NCBI GenBank assembly: GCA_964388965.1
Contig: CAYMCP010000036.1
Span: 1-36,317 of the forward strand
DNA from: Albibeggiatoa sp964388965
Lineage (GTDB): Bacteria; Pseudomonadota; Gammaproteobacteria; Beggiatoales; Beggiatoaceae
Reading direction: 5' to 3'
DNA: 36,317 nucleotides
This document shows, one piece after another, positions 1 to 7,940 of this stretch; the stretch's first letter is position 1, and each line of letters begins with the position of its first letter. A program made the position numbers and the translations under genes. Below the pieces are notes generated by a model. That model was not told the DNA's origin, searched no databases, and saw only the letters and a list, made by a program, of their open reading frames with translations.

Positions 1-332
1 CACTCCTCTCGATGACAGGACGAATAACAATGTTGGGAATAAGTCGTTGGACGGAGTTCTTTGAAGTAATTTTGCTTGGCTTTTTGGATTTCAACGATGA
101 ATTTTTCACCTGCTACGTTTTCGCAATAAATATCAAAAATCGCTTTTCTATCGTTGACGCGTGGCGGTAGTTGCTCTTTTTGTAAATAATTTAACTCAAC
201 AATTTGTCCTGTTTCTTTGTCTAACAATGTGTTCAGAAAATCAATTAATAAGTCCTTATTGGGTTCTGTCCCGAACAGTTTTTTAAACCCAAAGTCGGTA
301 AAAGGGCTGATGTATTTGTCTTTGATTCTCAT
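1..332 (-). CDS. Rpn/PD-(D/E)XK nuclease-type transposase, N-terminal part
   Basis: The gene starts with ATG at 332 (GGAG about 12 nt upstream) and runs off the left edge; about 110 codons are visible. The N-terminus reads MRIKDKYISPFTDFGFKKLF, the usual opening of the Rpn/'PD-(D/E)XK nuclease family transposase' group. The nuclease core is visible as FDIY (Asp67) followed by VEIQ (Glu81, Gln83), the D...ExQ arrangement of this family. Family members are DNA endonucleases linked to recombination-promoting or mobile functions. After ...KQNYFKE the last 20 or so codons no longer look like the family, which normally continues with an RSVYYSTFPI-like stretch, so a frameshift near position 35-60 is possible. 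Identity of the family is fairly sure; whether the gene is intact is not. Confidence 0.7.
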   Translation of the reverse strand, partial: MRIKDKYISPFTDFGFKKLFGTEPNKDLLIDFLNTLLDKETGQIVELNYLQKEQLPPRVNDRKAIFDIYCENVAGEKFIVEIQKAKQNYFKELRPTTYSQHCYSSCHREE

Positions 333-364
333 AGGGTTATTTCTCCGATTATGTTAAACTCACG

Positions 365-3300
365 TTAGTTATTAATCCTACCTGTAAAACTTAATAGCCA
401 ATCTCCATTGCCGCCGGGAGCTTCATTTGAGTTCGTATCACCGGAAGTAATTTTTATCGTAATAACAACATCTTTTGCTTGAGGATATTTACCTTCCTCG
501 TCAGGTGGCTCACTGGATAAGGCAAATAAAAATTCAGGTAAACCACGCCCTGCAATATCGTCAATTTCAAACGCCGTTGCTCCCGATAAAATGCCGCCAC
601 TACTTGTTATCGTAATGTTTGTACCTGAAACTAACGCATTACCATAAATGTCACTCAAGCTTAAATTGTCAAATCCAGATACTAGAAATTGTTGCGTTCC
701 TCCGTTTGGAATAGCAAAACTTGTTGGTGTCACTGTCGGCACTTGGGTGCGAGCAGAAAATAAAATCTGTACACTGCTCCAAATAGTCGTATTGGAATCA
801 AATTGCCCATTCGCGCCAGTAAAACGATTGTTTTGATCTACGTCTATGTATAATTCACCTTCTTCAAATTGTCCACTATCATTAGCATCAATATATGGCT
901 CGGTTAAATCTTCATAAGGTTCATTAGCGTCGTACCGACCATTTCCGTTTAAATCCGTGTAACTTTCGCTACCTGTTGTGTACGCTACGACAGTAGTAAA
1001 TCCCGGATTACCGCATAAAGTCTGGTTACTACCAGTAATAAAACGATAATCACTACAACTATAACCGCTGCTAGCTGTGAATGGTAATCCTTTTAAATTC
1101 GGTGTCGTTGGGGCAGCAGATTGTAAAATCGCAGTCGCACGACCTAAAACCGTTGTAGTCGTGAACGCCTGTCCAACGCTCTGTCCGATTAAGCCACCTT
1201 CACTTACGAAACTAACACTGGTATCGCTGACAACCACGTTACCATATCTATCACCAACAAATGCCGTTATCAAATTTTCAATGCCAAATTGTACCCCACC
1301 TGCAATATTTAAGAATTCTGCGGCAAGTGATAAATGTTTTGCATCTGGTGTGTTGCTTACGATTGGTACACGAGCAATTGCCGTTGCATTGGAATTTTCG
1401 ACACTAGCAATCACGTCCACCGTACCTGAAACCACACCAGTACGCAGAATGGTTGCTACAACACCGTTATTACTCACCGCACTGTTGAATATTAAACTTT
1501 CTCCACCATTAAGCCCCGTGTCGCCTAGACTAAACTGCACACTACGTCCATTGACAGGATTGCCAGCATTATCTTTAACAATAAATTCAATATTAGTCGT
1601 TTGCGCTGTGCCAGAACCTAATACGCCTAATTCTCGCGGCTCAATGCTTAATAATTCAATCGCATCAGCATCACCCGACTGAATGTTTAAATTTAATACA
1701 CTGCTAATGTCGCTACCAACACGCGCAGTAATAATTGCCGTACCCGCACGACTACCCGCCGAGAATCCTACTTGCGCTTGACCATTTAAATCGGTGATTG
1801 CTTCATTACCAATTGTGCCCATATTCGCATTAAATAATACATTTTCGCCCACAATCGGATTACCGTATTTGTCAACGACGGTTGCAGTTATTTGAGTTTG
1901 TTCCATCAAGGCTAAATCCTGTTTTTCCGCTTTTAATACAATACGTTGCACAGGTAAAGCAGTAAATTCAACCGTTGCAGTAACTGGATTTAATAAGCCT
2001 GCTTTCGCAATGATTTGTCCTTTACCTTGTTGTTGACTTTGCACATTTATTGTTGCTTGTCCTTGCTCGTCACTGCGTATAGTCAATGCTTCTTGCAGCT
2101 CATCGTTGCTAAATTGATTGTCTTGATTGGCATCGAAATAATAACTAAAACTGACTAAAACATTGGCAAGCGGTATATTAAACGCATCTGTTACTGTGGC
2201 AGTTATTGGGCTACTGATTTCAGCGTCAGCGACAACTGAAGCTTGTACAGGTGCTAGGGATAATTTCGCACCAAAATATAATGCTACAGTCTGCTGCATA
2301 CCACCCACTTCTACATTTACGTCTACTGTCTCTGCTTGCGTCGTAGATATTTGGGTTTGAATTTGTCCACTTTCATCCGTTGTGCCCCGGTTTGGTTTAA
2401 TATCAATATTCGCTACTGTCTCACTGGTCGCGGAAAAATTGACGAGTTGATTAATTAACGGTAATCCTAAATTATCAGTCATTTGCGCAATAACAGTCGC
2501 TTTTGCATTCACTGGTAAAACTTGATTCGGCGCGGATACCAGTAAACGCGAACCGTCTGGCAATTGCGCAATAAAACGTACTTCAGCTTGTGCTCTCAAC
2601 GAACCACGCGATACTTGTACTAATGCGCCGCCACCATCTTTATTTAAATCTGTCACCGTAACAGTAGTGATGCCTTGTTGATTGGTTCGTGCTTCAATTG
2701 GCGTTAAAGTTTCATTATTTGACGCGGCAAAGCTAAAATAAAGCGTTTCATTATTCAACGGCGTATGATTACCATCTTTGAGTAAAGCCGTTAAAATCGT
2801 TTCACCTACGACTGTTGTTGTAGTTGGTAATAGCACCAAGCTTGCACCAAAATATAATTCAACGGTTTGTAATACCGTACCACTGATTATGCTCATGGTT
2901 ACATTTTGAATAGTATTGTTGGTGACGGTAAAACGCGCTTGACCATTACTATCAGTACGTTCTGGCACGTTATTTAATTGTGCATTGCCAGACACACTTG
3001 CAGTAAAAGGCGTGTTGGGTAGCGGTTGTTGATTGGTTTCGCTATTGTTGAATAGAGTAACCGTGACTTCGACCGTGTCATCTAAACTTAACACCGTTTC
3101 AGAGGCATCTATCGTAATCGCATTGACCGCTAACGCATTGAATATCAAGGTAACAGCTTCGCTACTCATGCCACCTGCATTGACTGTAACGCTAAATTCT
3201 TCTACCACATTATTGCTAACATCACTACTAAAACGTCCATTTTCTGCGGTTATGCCACTAATAGCACTGAAAAATGCTGTATTCGATTCACTGATAAAAT

Positions 3301-6163
3301 TCACTGGAATGCCTGCCAATGCAACCCCATTTATATCGCGTACAATTGCAGTAAGTTGAATTTTTCCTTGTCCATCAGCAATTTGTGGACTGTTACTCAC
3401 AATTAATTCAACATTGGCGACGTTTGGATTAATACCAGTAGCAAAAAATTCAATTTGACTTGTATTACTGCTGATATTACCTGTATTAGCTTTTATAGCG
3501 AGTGGCGCGACATCGCTACTGATTACGCCGACTTCAGCACGTCCATTCTCATTACTCACCGCAGGCGAGCCTTGTAGAAAACCCTTACCTTGTGTGATTT
3601 GGAAATCAACCGCTACGCCTTGAATAGCAACACCATTATTATCAGTGACAATTGCAGTTAAAGTTGTGGCAGTATTACCGTCGGCTGTACCGTTAGCGGT
3701 TGGTGGAATAAGACTGATATTTGCACCAAAATATAAAGGGATGGTTTGTTGTGCAGTATCAGCACTAGCAGTTACTTGTACATTACCATTAGCAGTGATA
3801 CGGGTTGTTGCTTCACCGTCTATATTGGTTTGTTCAGTTCGGGTGCTAATTGTCCCAGCAGTGGCAGTGAAATGAATCGTTTGACCCGCGACCGGTAATC
3901 CATTGTTATCTATTACTCTCGCGGTGACGATTGCACTATGATTTGCACCGAGTAGAGTATAATTACTATTTAATTCAAGGGTACGATTTCGCCCAAATTC
4001 TGCTTTAAAACTGACTTTAGCTTGACTTGCCACCTCGCCACTACTCGCTTTTACTGTGACTTGTCCACCGTCGCGTTGCACATCGTTTACTGTTACCACT
4101 GCGACACCGTCAGCACCTGTTAAAAGTTGATTAGCGTTTAATGTTTCATTATTATTCCCTATAAAATTAAAATTAACAGGTTGTTCTACAATCGCTGCTT
4201 GATTCGCATCTTTTAAAATTGCACTGAGTGTTGCGCTACCAATTGCATTAGATTCACTCGGCAGCAAAGTTAAAGTTGCACCGAAATATAAAGTAATTGT
4301 TTGCGTAAATTGTCCACTACTAACGGTAACATTAACATTTTCCGCTTTGCTATTTGTGACTTGAAAACGTGCTTGTCCAGTTGCATCAGTGATTTTAGGG
4401 AGATTTTCGACTTGTGCCGAACCTGTTACTTGTACTGAAAAATTAGCACCAGCCAATGGGATAGGATTATCATCACCTTGATATAACGTTAAAGTTAAAT
4501 TTGCAGTTTCATTAGCTGCTAAAACGTAGGAATGCGCACTAAGTGCCAAACTGTCTGCTGGTGGAATAAACGTGATTTCTTGTGCTTGACCACGCACCCC
4601 GCCGGCAATTGGGGTAACTGTAAAATTTTCTGCTAAAGTGCTCGTTACTGTGGTAGTAAAATGTCCTATTTCATTGGTCACACCATTTAAGCTCGCAAAT
4701 ACGGCACTGTCTGAGCTTGGTGATAAGCTAATTTGCACATTAGGGATTAAATCGCCTTGAGCGTCACGCGCAGTCACATCCAATAAAATTGTAGATGTTC
4801 CGTCAGCACGTTGAAAATTATTACTTACGATTAAATTTGTCGTTTTAACTCGCTTATCGGTAAGATGATTAACAAAAGTGAGTCTTACTGGGCTGCTGCG
4901 CACAGTGCCCGATTGTGCATACACGTCTAACGTTTCAGGTACAGTATTAGTAATCTGGGTTGTAATGAGACCTTGCACATTAGTCTGACCTGTGAATTGA
5001 CTAAAAATAGCAGTTTCTGAATTACTATTAAAACCTATCGTTAAATTTCCAAGCGGTATATTACTGCTATCTCGTGCGATTGCGGTAAGATTAATAACAC
5101 TTTGTCCATCAGCCAATTGATTGTTTTCATCAACAAGTAAAGTAATTTTACCCACATCAACCCTACCATCATCAAAACTCAAGCTGACTTTTTGGCTTTG
5201 TAAGGTATTTGAACGTGCAAAAATTTCAAAAGTTTGCGCAATATTGCTAGTAATGCTGGTTGTGAATATGCCTTGTTGATTAGTTACACCTGCAAAGGGT
5301 TCTAAAATAACGGTTTCTGAGGAGCTGATAAAATCAATTGGCACGTTCGCCATTGGTAAATTATCACTATTTCGAGCGATAGCCGTAAGCGTTATCGGAT
5401 CGGTATTAATTAATTGATTATTGTTATTGACTAACAACGTAATTTTATTAGCTGTGATATTGTCATCAATAAAATTTACTCTGACAAATTCACTACTCTG
5501 ATTACCTGCTGTGGCATTCACTAAAAACGATTCTGCTCGACTATTTGTAATTTGCGTGGTAAGCACACCTTGTTGATTGGTATGACCAGTGTAAGGTGTC
5601 AAAATCGCGCTATCAGATTGGCTGTTGAAGATAATAGATATATTTTCAATAGGATTATTGCGACTGTCCCTAGCAATAGCCGTTAATATAATTGGCGTGT
5701 CATTGCTGAATAATTGATTATTATTGTTGACGAGGAGAGTCATTTTGCTGACTTCAACATTTCCAATAAAATTAACCGTGACAAAATCACTGGTTTTATT
5801 ACCTGCGCTGGCACTGATTAAAAATGATTCTACTTGAGTATTGGTAATTTGCGTAGTGAGTATGCCTTGTTGATCGGTATGACCAGTATAAGGTGTTAAA
5901 ATCGCGCTATCGGATTGGTTAGTAAAAGTTATTGGTACATTAGCGACAGGATTATTATTATTGTCACGCGCAATAGCTGTGACAGAAACAGCAGCCTGCC
6001 CATCAGCAAGTTGGTCATTATCCTGAATGAGTAGCACAACTTTGGCGACATTTGCTTGTAAAATTTCCTGTTCTGTTGGCTCTGTAGGTGTGCCGCCACC
6101 ACCACCGATACAGGCAGTTAGCATCAACAGCATCAACCATCCTATCGTGATACGTGCAACCAT
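365..6163 (-). CDS. giant Ig-like (Big_1/invasin-type) repeat lipoprotein
   Basis: A 1,932-residue surface or periplasmic lipoprotein. The start ATG at 6163 follows a good ribosome site (AGGGGTG). Residues 1-18 form a lipoprotein signal with lipobox LTAC (Cys18), then a GGGGG linker and a Thr/Pro/Glu spacer. About residues 40-1640 are roughly 17 beta-rich modules of 90-100 residues with Big_1/invasin-like signatures: a V(T)LTAIARD strand, an N-x-P-(I/L)-x-x-(V/I)-x-(I/F)-x-F turn, G-x-T-(N/D)-x-x-G. One module type ends LYFGA and recurs four times. The C-terminal third differs: a Cys pair (YSCSDY...TLCGNP), an Asp/Asn-rich stretch near residues 1736-1785 (DLNGNGRYD, DANDSGQF, DVDQNNRF) resembling EF-hand or dockerin calcium loops, then a last beta domain ending GDWLLSFTG. 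The role is probably adhesion or surface architecture; no ligand can be named. Confidence 0.85.
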   Translation of the reverse strand: MVARITIGWLMLLMLTACIGGGGGTPTEPTEQEILQANVAKVVLLIQDNDQLADGQAAVSVTAIARDNNNNPVANVPITFTNQSDSAILTPYTGHTDQQGILTTQITNTQVESFLISASAGNKTSDFVTVNFIGNVEVSKMTLLVNNNNQLFSNDTPIILTAIARDSRNNPIENISIIFNSQSDSAILTPYTGHTNQQGVLTTQITNSRAESFLVNATAGNQSSEFVRVNFIDDNITANKITLLVNNNNQLINTDPITLTAIARNSDNLPMANVPIDFISSSETVILEPFAGVTNQQGIFTTSITSNIAQTFEIFARSNTLQSQKVSLSFDDGRVDVGKITLLVDENNQLADGQSVINLTAIARDSSNIPLGNLTIGFNSNSETAIFSQFTGQTNVQGLITTQITNTVPETLDVYAQSGTVRSSPVRLTFVNHLTDKRVKTTNLIVSNNFQRADGTSTILLDVTARDAQGDLIPNVQISLSPSSDSAVFASLNGVTNEIGHFTTTVTSTLAENFTVTPIAGGVRGQAQEITFIPPADSLALSAHSYVLAANETANLTLTLYQGDDNPIPLAGANFSVQVTGSAQVENLPKITDATGQARFQVTNSKAENVNVTVSSGQFTQTITLYFGATLTLLPSESNAIGSATLSAILKDANQAAIVEQPVNFNFIGNNNETLNANQLLTGADGVAVVTVNDVQRDGGQVTVKASSGEVASQAKVSFKAEFGRNRTLELNSNYTLLGANHSAIVTARVIDNNGLPVAGQTIHFTATAGTISTRTEQTNIDGEATTRITANGNVQVTASADTAQQTIPLYFGANISLIPPTANGTADGNTATTLTAIVTDNNGVAIQGVAVDFQITQGKGFLQGSPAVSNENGRAEVGVISSDVAPLAIKANTGNISSNTSQIEFFATGINPNVANVELIVSNSPQIADGQGKIQLTAIVRDINGVALAGIPVNFISESNTAFFSAISGITAENGRFSSDVSNNVVEEFSVTVNAGGMSSEAVTLIFNALAVNAITIDASETVLSLDDTVEVTVTLFNNSETNQQPLPNTPFTASVSGNAQLNNVPERTDSNGQARFTVTNNTIQNVTMSIISGTVLQTVELYFGASLVLLPTTTTVVGETILTALLKDGNHTPLNNETLYFSFAASNNETLTPIEARTNQQGITTVTVTDLNKDGGGALVQVSRGSLRAQAEVRFIAQLPDGSRLLVSAPNQVLPVNAKATVIAQMTDNLGLPLINQLVNFSATSETVANIDIKPNRGTTDESGQIQTQISTTQAETVDVNVEVGGMQQTVALYFGAKLSLAPVQASVVADAEISSPITATVTDAFNIPLANVLVSFSYYFDANQDNQFSNDELQEALTIRSDEQGQATINVQSQQQGKGQIIAKAGLLNPVTATVEFTALPVQRIVLKAEKQDLALMEQTQITATVVDKYGNPIVGENVLFNANMGTIGNEAITDLNGQAQVGFSAGSRAGTAIITARVGSDISSVLNLNIQSGDADAIELLSIEPRELGVLGSGTAQTTNIEFIVKDNAGNPVNGRSVQFSLGDTGLNGGESLIFNSAVSNNGVVATILRTGVVSGTVDVIASVENSNATAIARVPIVSNTPDAKHLSLAAEFLNIAGGVQFGIENLITAFVGDRYGNVVVSDTSVSFVSEGGLIGQSVGQAFTTTTVLGRATAILQSAAPTTPNLKGLPFTASSGYSCSDYRFITGSNQTLCGNPGFTTVVAYTTGSESYTDLNGNGRYDANEPYEDLTEPYIDANDSGQFEEGELYIDVDQNNRFTGANGQFDSNTTIWSSVQILFSARTQVPTVTPTSFAIPNGGTQQFLVSGFDNLSLSDIYGNALVSGTNITITSSGGILSGATAFEIDDIAGRGLPEFLFALSSEPPDEEGKYPQAKDVVITIKITSGDTNSNEAPGGNGDWLLSFTGRINN

Positions 6164-6199
6164 TTTTCACCCCTTGGTATTTTATTCTGAATAGAGCTG

Positions 6200-6205
6200 A
6201 TTATA
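6200..6205 (-). promoter_or_regulatory. candidate -10 (TATAAT) for the Ig-repeat lipoprotein gene
   Basis: On the minus strand an exact TATAAT lies 37 bp upstream of the lipoprotein ATG. No good -35 hexamer is seen 16-18 bp further up; the region is very AT-rich, so chance is possible. Confidence 0.35.
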
Positions 6206-6243
6206 ATAGAATTTTTAATTTTAATTGATGATTTTTAGTCTAA

Positions 6244-6460
6244 TTGCACATTTCCTCGTTTTCTTTTGTTCTACGCGCTGCTTGGAATGCGCTGTTGGCG
6301 CACTGCGTCAAATTTAGATCGACGTTGGTTCGTCCTGTTGGGTGGGCATCGGCACGAGTTTATAAGTTTAATTTTTCACGCCAAAAATCGCTTTTTGTGC
6401 AACGCAATATTTGTTATGATGAAAAGTCGCTTAGACTAACCACTATCATCATAAACAATC
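6244..6460. repeat. degraded palindromic intergenic repeat; no gene
   Basis: This part of the 515-bp spacer between the lipoprotein gene and the thiolase gene is richer in GC than its surroundings and full of short palindromes (for example GCGCTGTTGGCGC). It opens with a CCTCGTTTTC motif like the start of the palindromic repeats near 35912 and 36226. An 80-codon plus-strand ORF crosses it, but the protein (…RPVGWASARVYKF…) looks like translated repeat, has no ribosome site, and ends inside the adjoining mobile element. I therefore call repeat rather than gene. Confidence 0.5.
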
Positions 6461-6649
6461 TAGGAATTACACAGTTGAAGTGTTAAACGATTGATTTATC
6501 TCGTTGTCTCGTTTGTCTCGTTTCCACAAGCTTTGTGGGAAGGTCTTCACGACGTGCTACGTCGAGTTGATTCGTGACGCGGCGTGTCTGGACTGCATTC
6601 CCACATGGCATGTAGGAACGAGAAAACGAGAAAAACTGCGTAACTCCTA
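6461..6649. mobile_element. MITE-like element, copy 1 (189 bp, 6-bp TSD ACAATC)
   Basis: The element begins TAGGAATTACACAGTT (6461-6476) and ends AACTGCGTAACTCCTA (6634-6649), the inverse complement with 14 of 16 matches. It is flanked by a perfect 6-bp direct repeat, ACAATC, at 6455-6460 and 6650-6655, read as a target-site duplication. The interior codes for nothing. It holds palindromes CCACAA/TTGTGG (6524-6538) and CGACGT/ACGTCG (6550-6564), a GTCTCGTTT direct repeat, and a Ctcgt…acgaG outer arm. It must be mobilised in trans. It lies 30 bp upstream of the thiolase start codon, so it forms most of that gene's leader. Confidence 0.8.
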
Positions 6650-6678
6650 ACAATCATAGATAAAGAGGAAAATGTCAG

Positions 6679-7857
6679 ATGGAAAACGTCGTTTTTGTAG
6701 CAGCAGCTCGTACACCAGTCGGTAATTTTAGCGGTACATTAGCATCTATTCCAGCGAGCGCATTAGGTACAGCAGTCATTAAAAATTTGCTAGAGCGCAC
6801 TAATTTAGACCCTGCGTTGGTAGATGAAGTTATTTTAGGTCAAGTATTGACCGGCGGCACAGGACAAAATCCTGCACGTCAAGCGGCTGTCGAAGCCGGT
6901 TTACCAGTAGAATGTCCCGCAATGACAATTAATAAATTGTGTGGTAGTGGCTTAAAAGCAATGCACTTAGCCGCCCAAGCAATTAAATGTGGTGATGCCC
7001 AAATAATTATTGCAGGTGGTCAAGAAAGTATGACTATGGCACCACACATTTTATTAAATTCGCGTAATGGTCAGCGCATGGGACCTTGGGTTATGGAAGA
7101 CAGTATGATTAAAGATGGTTTATTAGATCACTTTAATAATTACCACATGGGTATGACAGCAGAAAATATCGCAACTGATTTTGGTATTTCCCGCGAAGAA
7201 CAAGATGATTTTGCTGCAAGCTCACAACAAAAAACTGAAGCGGCTCAAAAAGCAGGTTTATTTAGCGATCAAATCGTACCCATTACTATTCCACAACGTA
7301 AAGGTGATCCGATTGTGTTTGATAAAGATGAGTTTCCGCGTGCAGGTATCACCGCTGAAGGTTTGGCTAAATTACGCCCTGCGTTTACCAAAGAAGGTAC
7401 GGTTACGGCGGGCAATGCCTCTGGTATTAATGATGGTGCGGCTGCGGTAGTAATGATGTCTGAATCCAAAGCAAAAGAATTGGGTTTAGAAATTTTAGGA
7501 CGTGTCGTGTCTTACGCTAGTGCAGGTGTTGAACCGCGCATTATGGGTACAGGTCCCATTCCCGCAACACGCAAATGTTTAGAAAAAGCAGGTTGGACAC
7601 ATGAAGATTTAGATTTAATTGAAGCTAATGAAGCTTTTGCCGCGCAAGCAATTTCCGTAAACCGTGAATTAGGTTGGGATTTATCAAAAGTCAATGTTAA
7701 TGGTGGTGCAATTGCAATTGGTCATCCTATTGGGGCGTCTGGTGCGCGTATTTTTGTTGATTTGTTGCATGAAATGAAACGACGTCATGTTAGTAAGGGA
7801 TTAGCAACATTATGTATTGGTGGTGGTATGGGCGTTGCGTTAGCGGTTGAACGTTAA
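6679..7857 (+). CDS. atoB: acetyl-CoA acetyltransferase (thiolase)
   Basis: A 392-residue thiolase that condenses two acetyl-CoA to acetoacetyl-CoA, or runs the reverse cleavage. It is a cytosolic enzyme that can feed polyhydroxybutyrate or fatty-acid metabolism. The length and all family motifs match biosynthetic thiolases (PhaA/AtoB): VVFVAAARTPVGNFSG at the N-terminus, nucleophile Cys88 in NKLCGSGLKA, NEAFA near residue 318, His349 in GHPIGASGAR, and Cys379 in TLCIGGGMG. The start ATG at 6679 has AGAGGAA 8 nt upstream; an out-of-frame ATG at 6672 is ignored. It stands alone: no phaB or phaC is adjacent, so phaA versus atoB cannot be decided from context. A MITE-like element occupies its leader. 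It is convergent with the pyrophosphatase gene. Confidence 0.93.
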   Translation: MENVVFVAAARTPVGNFSGTLASIPASALGTAVIKNLLERTNLDPALVDEVILGQVLTGGTGQNPARQAAVEAGLPVECPAMTINKLCGSGLKAMHLAAQAIKCGDAQIIIAGGQESMTMAPHILLNSRNGQRMGPWVMEDSMIKDGLLDHFNNYHMGMTAENIATDFGISREEQDDFAASSQQKTEAAQKAGLFSDQIVPITIPQRKGDPIVFDKDEFPRAGITAEGLAKLRPAFTKEGTVTAGNASGINDGAAAVVMMSESKAKELGLEILGRVVSYASAGVEPRIMGTGPIPATRKCLEKAGWTHEDLDLIEANEAFAAQAISVNRELGWDLSKVNVNGGAIAIGHPIGASGARIFVDLLHEMKRRHVSKGLATLCIGGGMGVALAVER

Positions 7858-7888
7858 TTAATCCGCGTCTCAAACGAGATTTTCCCTC

Positions 7889-7911
7889 GTGACGACGCGG
7901 TGCGTCGTCAC
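7889..7911. terminator. hairpin between convergent genes (10-bp perfect stem)
   Basis: GTGACGACGC, loop GGT, GCGTCGTCAC: a perfect 10-bp GC-rich stem with a 3-nt loop. It sits 32 bp after the thiolase stop and 30 bp beyond the end of the oppositely transcribed pyrophosphatase gene. There is no long T run, but the position fits a bidirectional terminator. The flanking 'ctcaaacgag…ccctcgt' echoes the local palindromic repeat family. Confidence 0.55.
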
Positions 7912-7940
7912 CCAATTGGACGCACCAGCATCCTACGACA

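Noticed and set aside
1077..1682. 201-codon plus-strand ORF inside the Ig-repeat gene
   Set aside because: It is opposite a continuous 1,932-codon gene with repeat structure; no ribosome site and low-complexity Thr/Ser/Leu composition.
6244..6486. 80-codon plus-strand ORF with VGWASAR motif
   Set aside because: No ribosome site, translated palindromic repeat, and its end lies inside the MITE-like element (begins 6461).
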